Shown: positions 18,316 to 26,250 of the stretch, one piece after another
Numbering within the stretch: position 1 is the first letter of the stretch
Layout of the letters: each line of letters starts with the position of its first letter
Origin: Reinekea marinisedimentorum
GTDB lineage: Bacteria > Pseudomonadota > Gammaproteobacteria > Pseudomonadales > Natronospirillaceae
Direction of reading: 5' to 3'
Assembly (NCBI RefSeq): GCF_004341165.1
Contig: NZ_SLZR01000012.1
Coordinates: 57,844-121,843 of the forward strand
DNA: 64,000 nt
Notes under the pieces: generated by a model
The model's database searches: none
Told to the model about the DNA's origin: nothing
What the model saw: the letters and a program-made list of their open reading frames with translations, nothing else
Translations under genes and position numbers: made by a program

Positions 18316-20763
18316 ATGAAGCAGTTTATTATTTTATTGTGCATTGGTTTACTTATTACTGGTTGTAGCGGCGGTAAAAGTTCAAACCTAGATGATGTAG
18401 CCGATGTTATAGAAGAAGAGATAGATTCTGAATCGCCGATATTATCAACGACGGCACCATCTGTGACGTCTCTTTCTCTTGGTGATTTGTATTCCGGTGC
18501 GCAAATAAAGGTATCAGGCATTGGTTTGGCTGATGCCGAACTTTCATTAAATGGTGCCTTAGTTAATGTGGACTCACAAAGCGCACATGAGTTGTTTTTT
18601 ACCGCACCACAATGGCCTGAGGGGCAATATAGCTTAGAAATTTCCAACCCGCTGGGTGATCAATCGCTTGATGTAAATTATTTGCCTTTACTCGAAGCCC
18701 AGCAACTTTCGGCAGGTGATAATTTTAATTGTGTAGTGACTATCGATAAAAAAGTCGTTTGCTGGGGTTGGAATGGATCGGCTCAGCTTGGTACTGGCAC
18801 AGGTAGTCAAGCAAAAGCATCTGTAACGGTCGTTGGTGTGGAAGATGTCAAACTTGTTCGTACTTCTGAGAATTATGCTTGTGCACTGAAAGAAGATTCG
18901 TCTGTCACTTGCTGGGGTTCAAATACAGATGAAATATTAAGTGAGGAGTTGGGTGTAATCACGGATATGAGTTTGGGGCTAAAACATATTTGTGTGCTTA
19001 AGAGTGACAACACAGTGAGTTGTTGGGGGGAGAACGAATACGGGCAATTAGGTAATGCTTCTTATGATGATTCTGACGTTCCAGTTGATGTTCATAATTT
19101 AACGGGCGTTGTGGCCCTGAGTTCAGGCAATCATCATACTTGCGCTATAACAAGCGACGGTAACGTATCGTGTTGGGGCTTGGGCTTACAAGGTCAGCTA
19201 GGAAATGGTGTAAACGATAATTCAAACGTCCCGGTTGCTGTGACAGATTTAACCGGCGTGACAGCTTTTGCTGCAGGGTATAGTCACAGCTGCGCGCTTA
19301 CTGAGGATAAAACCTTAAGTTGTTGGGGGAATAATAGTAAAGGGCAGTTGGGTAATGGCACCAATACGTCATCTTCTGTTCCGGTTGACGTGTTAGAACT
19401 AAACGATGTTGTTGCAATAGCAGGAGGAGGGCAGCACTCATGCGCAATATTAACCGACAATTCTGTCTTTTGCTGGGGCTTGAATAGTCATTCTTACGGC
19501 ACATCATGGGCAGGGCAACTTGGTGATGGTACATATAATGATTCCGCCACGCCGGTTCAAGTGACTGCTGTGAACGAAGCAATCGCAGTGAGTTTAGGTG
19601 AGGCACATAGTTGCGCCATTAAATCTGACAATACCATTAAGTGCTGGGGCAGTAATGTCTACAAGCAGAAGGGTGTTGATGTATTGCAAGCGACAAGCCC
19701 GACGACGATTTCTGCTTTAGTGACTACGCCAGTTAATCACTTTGACATTGCTGGCAGTCATAATTGCACAGTATTAGAGGACTCCACAGTTTCTTGTTGG
19801 GGCCGAAACAATTATGGGCAACTAGGTGATGGTACATTCGGGGATAAGAGCATTCCAACGCAAGTTATTGGCCTATCGAATGCAAAAGAGGTTGCCTTAG
19901 GTGAACGTCATAGTTGCGCACTGAAAGAAGATGGAACGGTTTCGTGTTGGGGGAGCAATTATGGTGGTGCGTTAGGCGATGGTACAACCACTGCCTCAGC
20001 GACTCCGGTTAGCGTTAAAAATTTAACCGATGCTACGGCCATCTATGCTGGCGGTGCATACTCGTGTGCCACGAAAGAGAGCGGTCAATTAGTATGCTGG
20101 GGGTACAATGAGGATGGTCTGTTAGGTGTGGGTTCAACCAGTAATGTTCTCACTCCAGCCGAGGTTTTAAACGTCTCGAACATTATTGATATGAGTATTG
20201 GTTATCACATCTGTGCGATTAACTCAGATAGCACATTAGCTTGCTGGGGTTACAATGAGAATGGTCAATTGGGTAATGGCACAACTGAAAATGCATCTGC
20301 GCCTGTTATTGTGAATGGTTTAACCAATATTATCGATGTGAGTGTTAATGTAGAGCATAGCTGTGCCGTGAATAATACTGGAGAAGTGTTTTGTTGGGGC
20401 AATAATTCGTACGGCCAATTAGGTGATGGAACAACGAATGACGCACTGGTACCTGTGCAGGTGTTAGATCTAAACAACGCCAAGTCCGTGAGCATGGGAG
20501 AGCAGTTTAGCTGCGCGCAGACAACAAACGATAAGGTTGTCTGCTGGGGTTATAATGATCGGGGTGAATTAGGTGATGGCACAACGACGAACTCACTGGT
20601 TCCTGTAGAGGTAAAAGGGTTGATTAATGTTGCTACTATTTCCTCTGGGTATAATCACAGTTGTGTTCAATACAAGGATGGTGCATTAAGTTGTTGGGGG
20701 AGTAACTACAATGGTGAACTTGGGTTTGAAGCACCAGAGCCAAATGTTTTTGTACCAGAGTGA
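18316..20763 (+). CDS. RCC1-repeat lipoprotein 8 (double propeller)
   Basis: 815 aa. Lipobox ITGC with Cys17 and Ser-Gly after it. An Asp/Glu linker leads to a TIG-like domain ('PQWPEGQYSL', with Glu in place of Ala) and 14 blades. Blade 2 lacks the GQLG loop. Blade 6 has a seven-residue insertion before GQLG. The last blade ends 'YKDGALSCWG', the family's terminal-blade form. AGGAG ribosome-binding site next to a stem-loop. No promoter module lies in the 90-base gap from gene 7. The following hydrolase gene begins only 24 bases after the stop and may share the transcript. Confidence 0.85.
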   Translation: MKQFIILLCIGLLITGCSGGKSSNLDDVADVIEEEIDSESPILSTTAPSVTSLSLGDLYSGAQIKVSGIGLADAELSLNGALVNVDSQSAHELFFTAPQWPEGQYSLEISNPLGDQSLDVNYLPLLEAQQLSAGDNFNCVVTIDKKVVCWGWNGSAQLGTGTGSQAKASVTVVGVEDVKLVRTSENYACALKEDSSVTCWGSNTDEILSEELGVITDMSLGLKHICVLKSDNTVSCWGENEYGQLGNASYDDSDVPVDVHNLTGVVALSSGNHHTCAITSDGNVSCWGLGLQGQLGNGVNDNSNVPVAVTDLTGVTAFAAGYSHSCALTEDKTLSCWGNNSKGQLGNGTNTSSSVPVDVLELNDVVAIAGGGQHSCAILTDNSVFCWGLNSHSYGTSWAGQLGDGTYNDSATPVQVTAVNEAIAVSLGEAHSCAIKSDNTIKCWGSNVYKQKGVDVLQATSPTTISALVTTPVNHFDIAGSHNCTVLEDSTVSCWGRNNYGQLGDGTFGDKSIPTQVIGLSNAKEVALGERHSCALKEDGTVSCWGSNYGGALGDGTTTASATPVSVKNLTDATAIYAGGAYSCATKESGQLVCWGYNEDGLLGVGSTSNVLTPAEVLNVSNIIDMSIGYHICAINSDSTLACWGYNENGQLGNGTTENASAPVIVNGLTNIIDVSVNVEHSCAVNNTGEVFCWGNNSYGQLGDGTTNDALVPVQVLDLNNAKSVSMGEQFSCAQTTNDKVVCWGYNDRGELGDGTTTNSLVPVEVKGLINVATISSGYNHSCVQYKDGALSCWGSNYNGELGFEAPEPNVFVPE

Positions 20764-20787
20764 TATTTAATTTAAGGGGGTATCGAT

Positions 20788-21342
20788 GTGCTTACTAAAG
20801 AAAAATCATTTACTGTTTTTAAAGAAAAGTACGGTGCCGAGAAATATCAAGAGGGTGATTTGTACCTTCCTAATTTAACGGCAAGGGCAATTATATGTTT
20901 GTTTCATGGTGGATATTGGCGTATGCCATATAGCCGTGAACAGCTGGATTCAGTCGCAGAGGCGCTGGTAACGCAGGGCTTTGTTGTTTGGAATATTGAA
21001 TATCGCAGGGTTGGTTCAAAAGGTGGGGGCTGGCCTGGCACATTCGATGACTCAATCCAAGCGTTAAACTATCTCCAAAAAGTTAAAAGAGACCACCCAG
21101 AACTCGAATTATTGGACATTGTATTGATGGGGCACTCTGCAGGTGGGCACCTTGCTTTGTGGTGTGGTAAGCCCAATCAGGCATCAAGTCAGTATGCCTT
21201 AAAAATAAAACCTAATGTGGTAATTGGGCTTGCACCTATCGCTAACCTGGAAGTAGCTTTCGACGCTCAATCTGGTAATCAGGCCGTATTAAATCTCATG
21301 CAGGGTGCGCCTTGTGATCTACATGAATGCTATTCGGGCTAG
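20788..21342 (+). pseudogene. Truncated alpha/beta hydrolase (kynurenine-formamidase/esterase-like)
   Basis: 184 aa from a GTG start with AAGGGGG 7 bases upstream. The N-terminal part is a clear alpha/beta-hydrolase fold: HGGYWR (oxyanion-hole motif of the formamidase/BD-FAE esterase group) near residue 35, and the nucleophile elbow GHSAGG near residue 115. The frame stops after 'QGAPCDLHECYSG'. Family members usually run to about 260-280 aa and supply the catalytic Asp and His from the missing third. The product is therefore probably inactive, and I found no continuation in the other forward frames. It sits at the boundary between the lipoprotein array and the GC-richer region, where a deletion or rearrangement could have cut it. 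Confidence 0.65.
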
Positions 21343-21683
21343 GGATGAAGCTGGAAGGCGTTATTACCAATTGCGAAATTGTTGGCGGCCAGATTTTGAA
21401 CCATGCCATCTATGGGGTTCATAAATCTTAGTTTGCTCAGTTAACTCCATTCCCTCTGCCTCAGCAGGCTCCTACCGCTCAGCCATCCAGAGCAACTCCC
21501 GTTGCTCACTTGGCGCCAGGCCACCCGAACGGCTAATTGTATGTTTCCTGTCGAAAACTCTATATTAGTTATATTAATTACCTATTATATGTAGGCACTT
21601 TGCAGAATTAGCCCGAACAACAAACCGCAAATTAGCAGCATTAGCGGCATGTTGCGCAAGTTAGACTGCTGACTCTATTTAAC
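21343..21683. other. Non-coding boundary stretch between truncated hydrolase and RND operon
   Basis: I see no convincing gene. A 28-codon frame at 21345-21431 has no recognisable product. The composition changes from the AT-rich array to the GC-richer flank inside this stretch. It may be debris of a rearrangement, but no insertion-sequence end could be recognised. Confidence 0.45.
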
Positions 21684-21747
21684 ATTAGAGAATACTAATA
21701 TTTATCTTGCATCCTGCGCCCCGCGACTTATATTAGGGTAATCTAAT
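21684..21747 (+). promoter_or_regulatory. Two palindromic operators at the RND efflux promoter
   Basis: ATTAG-AGAATA-CTAAT at 21684-21699 and ATTAG-GGTAAT-CTAAT at 21732-21747 are two copies of a 16-base palindrome, ATTAG-N6-CTAAT, with centres 48 bases apart. A possible promoter lies between them, TTGCAT (21707-21712) and TATATT (21729-21734), so the downstream copy overlaps the -10. This arrangement suits a dimeric repressor of the TetR or MarR type. No regulator gene adjoins the operon. Confidence 0.55.
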
Positions 21748-21801
21748 GCATGCAAGGTGGATTCTCTTGCTTTGCCCGGCGACTCAAAAGGGGAGTACAA
21801 A

Positions 21802-22938
21802 ATGCGTTCAACAAAATCTGTTATGCCTGTGTCTGCAGCGCAGCCTGGTGTCAATGCTCTAAAGCTGGCGGCAGCCGGGCTGTTTTTGGCTCTGTTAACC
21901 GGCTGTCATGCTGATGCACCCGGTGGCGAGCCGGAAAAGTCTTTCGATGCCAGTACCGTAACCACCCAGCAGGTTAAGCGCGTTGCTATTGCGACTGAAA
22001 TCAATTTCGATGGCATTGTTGAAGCCGTGAATCAATCGGTGGTTTCCGCTCAGGTGTCGGGCAGGATTTTAGAGCTGCCTTTCGATGTGGGTGACTATGT
22101 TGCTCAGGGTGATGTGATTGCGCGCTTTACCGATACCGAACAACGTGCGGCTGTTTCGGCAGCACAAGCCGGGCTGGGTGAAGCCAGGGCTCGCTTTACC
22201 GAGGCCGATCTGCAACTGAAGCGAGTATCGGATGTTTACAAGCAGGGGCTGGTGTCTCAATCTGATTTTAATCAGGCTACGGCTGCCCAAAAGGCGGCTG
22301 CTGCGCGGGTTGATTCGGCCTCGGCTGCGTTGAATGATGCCGAAGAACGGCTCTCCAATACCGTGGTTATCGCGCCGTACAGCGGTATTGTAGTGAAGCG
22401 CCTCACCGATATTGGCTCTGCCGTGAGCCCCGGCTCTCCGCTCATTCAGGGGTTGTCTTTAGATCAGTTGCGGGTTCAGGTTGATATTCCGCAGCAGCAC
22501 ATTGGCCCGTTGCGCCAGCACAAGCAGGCGAGAATCCTGCTCGATAGCGGCGAAAGCATTGAAGTGACCGAATTGCGCATTCCACCAAGCGCCGACCCAT
22601 CCACGCACAGTTTCCGTGTCTTGCTGTCTTTGCCAGAAGGCGAACATGCGCTGCCGATATTCCCGGGTACTTTGGTGAAGGTGGCCTTTGTTAATGGCAG
22701 TGAAGATCAACTATTGATCCCGGCAGATTCCGTTGCTCATCGCGGCGAGGTGACCGGCGTTTATGTGCTTTCTGAAGATGCCAGCAATCTTGAGTTTCGT
22801 TATATCCGTACCGGGCGCGAATTACCCTCGGCGGAAGTCGTGGCGTTGTCGGGCCTGAGTGCGGGTGAATTGATTGCGGCAGACCCGGTTGTTGCGGCCA
22901 TGGCCTATAAAACGCAAAACTTTTCAGCTGAGAAATAG
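21802..22938 (+). CDS. RND efflux periplasmic adaptor lipoprotein (MFP/HlyD family)
   Basis: 378 aa. The membrane-fusion subunit of a tripartite pump, linking the inner-membrane permease to an outer-membrane channel. I chose the ATG at 21802, preceded by AGGGGAG, over a GTG at 21757. It gives a signal peptide ending in lipobox LTGC, so the protein is lipid-anchored as in AcrA. Visible segments are the first lipoyl half ('SAQVSGRILELPFDVGDYV'), an alpha-hairpin rich in Ala/Gln/Glu (about 110-185), the second lipoyl half ('VIAPYSGIVVKRL') and a beta-barrel with 'GTLVKVAF'. The permease gene starts 9 bases downstream. No outer-membrane channel gene is adjacent, so a shared TolC-like protein is inferred. 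Confidence 0.9.
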   Translation: MRSTKSVMPVSAAQPGVNALKLAAAGLFLALLTGCHADAPGGEPEKSFDASTVTTQQVKRVAIATEINFDGIVEAVNQSVVSAQVSGRILELPFDVGDYVAQGDVIARFTDTEQRAAVSAAQAGLGEARARFTEADLQLKRVSDVYKQGLVSQSDFNQATAAQKAAAARVDSASAALNDAEERLSNTVVIAPYSGIVVKRLTDIGSAVSPGSPLIQGLSLDQLRVQVDIPQQHIGPLRQHKQARILLDSGESIEVTELRIPPSADPSTHSFRVLLSLPEGEHALPIFPGTLVKVAFVNGSEDQLLIPADSVAHRGEVTGVYVLSEDASNLEFRYIRTGRELPSAEVVALSGLSAGELIAADPVVAAMAYKTQNFSAEK

Positions 22939-22947
22939 GGGCGCGCG

Positions 22948-25900
22948 ATGACAGATTCCAATACAGAAAAGCGCCTGGGTATTTCCGGGCGTTTAGCCAA
23001 GGCCTTTCTGACGTCCGAGATCACGCCGTTACTGGCATTAGTCGGCCTGTTGCTGGGCTTATTCGCTGTTTTAATAACGCCGCGCGAAGAAGAGCCGCAA
23101 ATTAACGTCACCTTTGCCAACGTTTTTATCGCGTTCCCCGGGGCGACCGCTAAAGAGGTGGAGTCACTGGTTACCGCGCCGGCCGAACAGGTCGCGTCTG
23201 AAATTGAAGGCGTGAAGCATGTTTATTCGGCCTCTTCGCCCGGTATGTCTATGCTGACCATTCGCTTCAAGGTGGGCGAGCCCCGAACGGACGCTATCGT
23301 TCGCTTATACAACGCCTTCTTCTCTAATCAGGATTATCTGCCAGCTAACCTGGGCGTTGGCCAGCCCCTTATTAAGCCGATGGGCATCGATGATGTCCCC
23401 ATTGTCTCCGGCACACTGTGGAGCAAAGACCCGGATATGACATCGGCAGATTTGCTGACCATTGCGCACTCGATTGAATCGGAGCTGCAGCGTGTACCCG
23501 GCACGCGGGATATCGAAATTATCGGTGGTAACGCCCGCATAGCAAGAGTGCAATTCGATACCGCACGGCTTGCGGCTTACCAGCTCTCGCTGAACGATAT
23601 TCGCATGAGCCTGGCTGCCGCGAACAGCTCCGCCGATGCCGGAAGCCTGGTGAACGGTAATGCTGAAATTCAAATTCAGGCCGGTAATTTCTTAACCTCT
23701 ACAGAGGATATCGGCGAGCTGGTGATTGGTATTAAGGATAACGCGCCGGTGTTTTTAAGCGATGTTGCTGAGATTAGCTTCACCTCGGAAACACCCAGTG
23801 CCTATGTCACTTACGGTGTGGGAGCCGCCAATAAGGAAGCGCCGGGTCGCTATGCGGCGGTCACACTGTCGGTTGCGAAAAAGCCGGGCGAGAATGCGGT
23901 GGATGTCGCCAACGCTGTGATTGAGCGCTTTGAACAGATTCGCGGCGTTTACTTCCCGGATGGTGTCGAGGCAACCATCACCCGAAATTACGGCGCAACG
24001 GCTGAAGAAAAGGCGCAAACCCTGATTAAGAAGCTTATCTTCGCGACGATTTCAGTCATCATTTTGGTGTTGTTTGCGTTGGGTCGGCGCGAATCCATTG
24101 TGGTGGGTATGGCGGTGGTGGCGACTTTGGCCATTACGCTGTTTGCTTCGTGGGCGTGGGGCTTCACGCTGAACCGGGTGTCGCTGTTTGCGCTGATTTT
24201 CTCTATTGGTATTTTAGTAGATGATGCCATCGTGGTGGTTGAGAACATTCACCGGCGCATGACGCTCGACAACATGCCGCTGAAAGAGTCGATTCCGCTG
24301 GCGGTCGATGAAGTGGGTGGGCCGACCATTCTGGCCACCTTCACCGTCATTGCAGCATTGTTGCCAATGGCCTTCGTCACTGGCCTGATGGGCCCGTACA
24401 TGCGGCCCATTCCGATTAATGCCTCTACCGGCATGCTGATTTCTTTGGCCATCGCCTTTGTGGTAACGCCGTGGCTGTACTTAAAATTGTTTAAAAACCA
24501 TGATCACCCTAGCCATGCAAGCGATAACGAAGGCCAGGGGGGTGGTAAGTTAGATCGCTTCTTCCACAGGCTGCTTACGCCTTTCTTAAACGCCAGAGCC
24601 GGTCGCAGAAACCGGGTATTGCTGCTGGTGATTATGCTCGGTTTAATTGGTTTTTCCGTCAGTTTGGTTTATTCGCAGGCGGTGATCATGAAAATGCTGC
24701 CGTTCGATAACAAGAGTGAGTTTCAGGTGGTAGTCGATATGCCCGAAGGTACGCCGCTGGAACAAACCCACCGGGTATTGCAGGCGCTGGCCGACGATCT
24801 GGAAAGCATTCCTGAATTGCTCGATTACCAGCTCTATGCCGGCACCGCCGCGCCCATTAATTTTAATGGCTTGGTGCGTCAGTACTATTTACGGGCTGAA
24901 CCACACATGGGTGATATTCAGGTCAATCTGGTCCACAAAAAGAAACGTGACCGTAAAAGCCACGATATTGCCCTGGAAGCTCGGGAGCTGATGGCTGCAA
25001 CCGCAAAGCAATACAATGCGAATGTGAAGGTAGTTGAAATGCCGCCGGGGCCGCCGGTAATGGCACCGCTGGTGGCGGAAGTGTATGGCCTGGATTACGA
25101 ACGCCAGCTGGATGTTTCCGCGCGAATCCAAGCCATTTTTGCGCAAACAAACGATGTGGTCGATGTCGACAGTACTATTGAAGCGCCACAGGAAAAATGG
25201 ATTCTTGCGGTTGACCGGGCGCGTGCCGCTAAATTGGGTGTCAGTCAGCAGGCCATCGTTGCCGATATAAATGCGGCACTGAATGGCGAAGATATCTCTT
25301 ACCTGCACGATGAACACGCCCGCCAGGCGATTCCTGTTCGGCTGACGTTGCCGGCGGCCGATAAAGCCGACCTTCTGGCGCTGCAGAATTTGCGAATTCA
25401 ATCGCAAAGCGGTGCGCTGGTCGCGCTTTCGGAAGTAACTAACGTTATAAAAACCCAGCGTAACCAAACCATTTACCACAAAGATTTACTACCGGTGGTT
25501 TATGTTACCGGCGATGCGGCGGGTAAAACCGACAGTCCACTCTATGGCCTTGCTGCCATTGCCTCTGAAATTTCGGATGTTGAAATTGACGGTGCCGGCA
25601 TTACGACCGCTTACATTGAACAGCCGAAAAACCCGTACAGCTGGAGCATGAAGTGGGACGGAGAATGGCAGGTAACCTATGAAACCTTCCGTGATATGGG
25701 CATCGCCTATTCTGTGGGGCTGATAATGATTTACCTGCTGGTGGTGGCTCAGTTCCGATCCTATTCCATACCGCTGATCATTATGGCGCCCATACCGCTG
25801 ACGATTATCGGTATTCTGCCAGGGCATGCTTTATTGCAGCAGCAATTTACTGCGCCTTCTATGATCGGCATGATCGCGCTGGCTGGCATTATTGTGCGCA

Positions 25901-26175
25901 ACTCCATTCTGCTGGTCGATTTTATTCAGCAACAGGTTGCCGAAGGTGAAAGACTGCAGGAGGCAACGATTAACGCCGCCGCGGTTCGTTCAGTGCCCAT
26001 TGCGTTAACGGCCATTGCCGCAATGATGGGTGGCTTCTTTATTCTGGATGATCCGATCTTTGGCGGGCTGGCTGTATCGCTAATATTTGGTTTGTTGATC
26101 TCTACCATCTTAACGCTGCTGGTGATTCCGATTGTTTACTATGCGTATCAGTACAGGCAGTTTGAGGGGGAGTGA
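22948..26175 (+). CDS. RND efflux permease (AcrB/HAE-type superfamily)
   Basis: 1075 aa, full length for the family. A proton-driven inner-membrane exporter that works with the preceding adaptor. TM1 lies at about 27-47 and is followed by a large periplasmic loop. A block of TM helices at about 360-510 includes 'GILVDDAIVVVENIHRRM', where the paired Asp residues match the conserved proton-relay acids of TM4. A second loop and a C-terminal TM block ('GIIVRNSILLVDFIQQQ') complete the duplicated architecture. The 'PREEEPQI' stretch after TM1 is typical of the group that pairs with short-loop lipoprotein adaptors. The substrate cannot be told from sequence. A hairpin terminator follows. Confidence 0.92.
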   Translation: MTDSNTEKRLGISGRLAKAFLTSEITPLLALVGLLLGLFAVLITPREEEPQINVTFANVFIAFPGATAKEVESLVTAPAEQVASEIEGVKHVYSASSPGMSMLTIRFKVGEPRTDAIVRLYNAFFSNQDYLPANLGVGQPLIKPMGIDDVPIVSGTLWSKDPDMTSADLLTIAHSIESELQRVPGTRDIEIIGGNARIARVQFDTARLAAYQLSLNDIRMSLAAANSSADAGSLVNGNAEIQIQAGNFLTSTEDIGELVIGIKDNAPVFLSDVAEISFTSETPSAYVTYGVGAANKEAPGRYAAVTLSVAKKPGENAVDVANAVIERFEQIRGVYFPDGVEATITRNYGATAEEKAQTLIKKLIFATISVIILVLFALGRRESIVVGMAVVATLAITLFASWAWGFTLNRVSLFALIFSIGILVDDAIVVVENIHRRMTLDNMPLKESIPLAVDEVGGPTILATFTVIAALLPMAFVTGLMGPYMRPIPINASTGMLISLAIAFVVTPWLYLKLFKNHDHPSHASDNEGQGGGKLDRFFHRLLTPFLNARAGRRNRVLLLVIMLGLIGFSVSLVYSQAVIMKMLPFDNKSEFQVVVDMPEGTPLEQTHRVLQALADDLESIPELLDYQLYAGTAAPINFNGLVRQYYLRAEPHMGDIQVNLVHKKKRDRKSHDIALEARELMAATAKQYNANVKVVEMPPGPPVMAPLVAEVYGLDYERQLDVSARIQAIFAQTNDVVDVDSTIEAPQEKWILAVDRARAAKLGVSQQAIVADINAALNGEDISYLHDEHARQAIPVRLTLPAADKADLLALQNLRIQSQSGALVALSEVTNVIKTQRNQTIYHKDLLPVVYVTGDAAGKTDSPLYGLAAIASEISDVEIDGAGITTAYIEQPKNPYSWSMKWDGEWQVTYETFRDMGIAYSVGLIMIYLLVVAQFRSYSIPLIIMAPIPLTIIGILPGHALLQQQFTAPSMIGMIALAGIIVRNSILLVDFIQQQVAEGERLQEATINAAAVRSVPIALTAIAAMMGGFFILDDPIFGGLAVSLIFGLLISTILTLLVIPIVYYAYQYRQFEGE

Positions 26176-26188
26176 GGTTGATCTTAAT

Positions 26189-26218
26189 GGGTTACCACCT
26201 ATGAACTGGAGGTAACCC
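26189..26218 (+). terminator. Hairpin after RND operon
   Basis: GGGTTACC (26189-26196) pairs perfectly with GGTAACCC (26211-26218). The T-rich TTTCGTTTGTTT follows. It lies between convergent genes and could end both transcripts. Confidence 0.65.
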
Positions 26219-26250
26219 GATTTCGTTTGTTTATCTATTATTTAAGCAGA

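Noticed and set aside
724..20763. CRISPR-like or tandem DNA repeat array
   Set aside because: The periodicity of about 150-160 bases comes from protein blades; the DNA varies at many synonymous sites and no identical repeats with spacers exist.
21343..21700. Integron attC site near the truncated hydrolase
   Set aside because: A GTTRRRY-like heptamer is present at about 21659, but no matching RYYYAAC partner at proper distance and no integrase gene were found.
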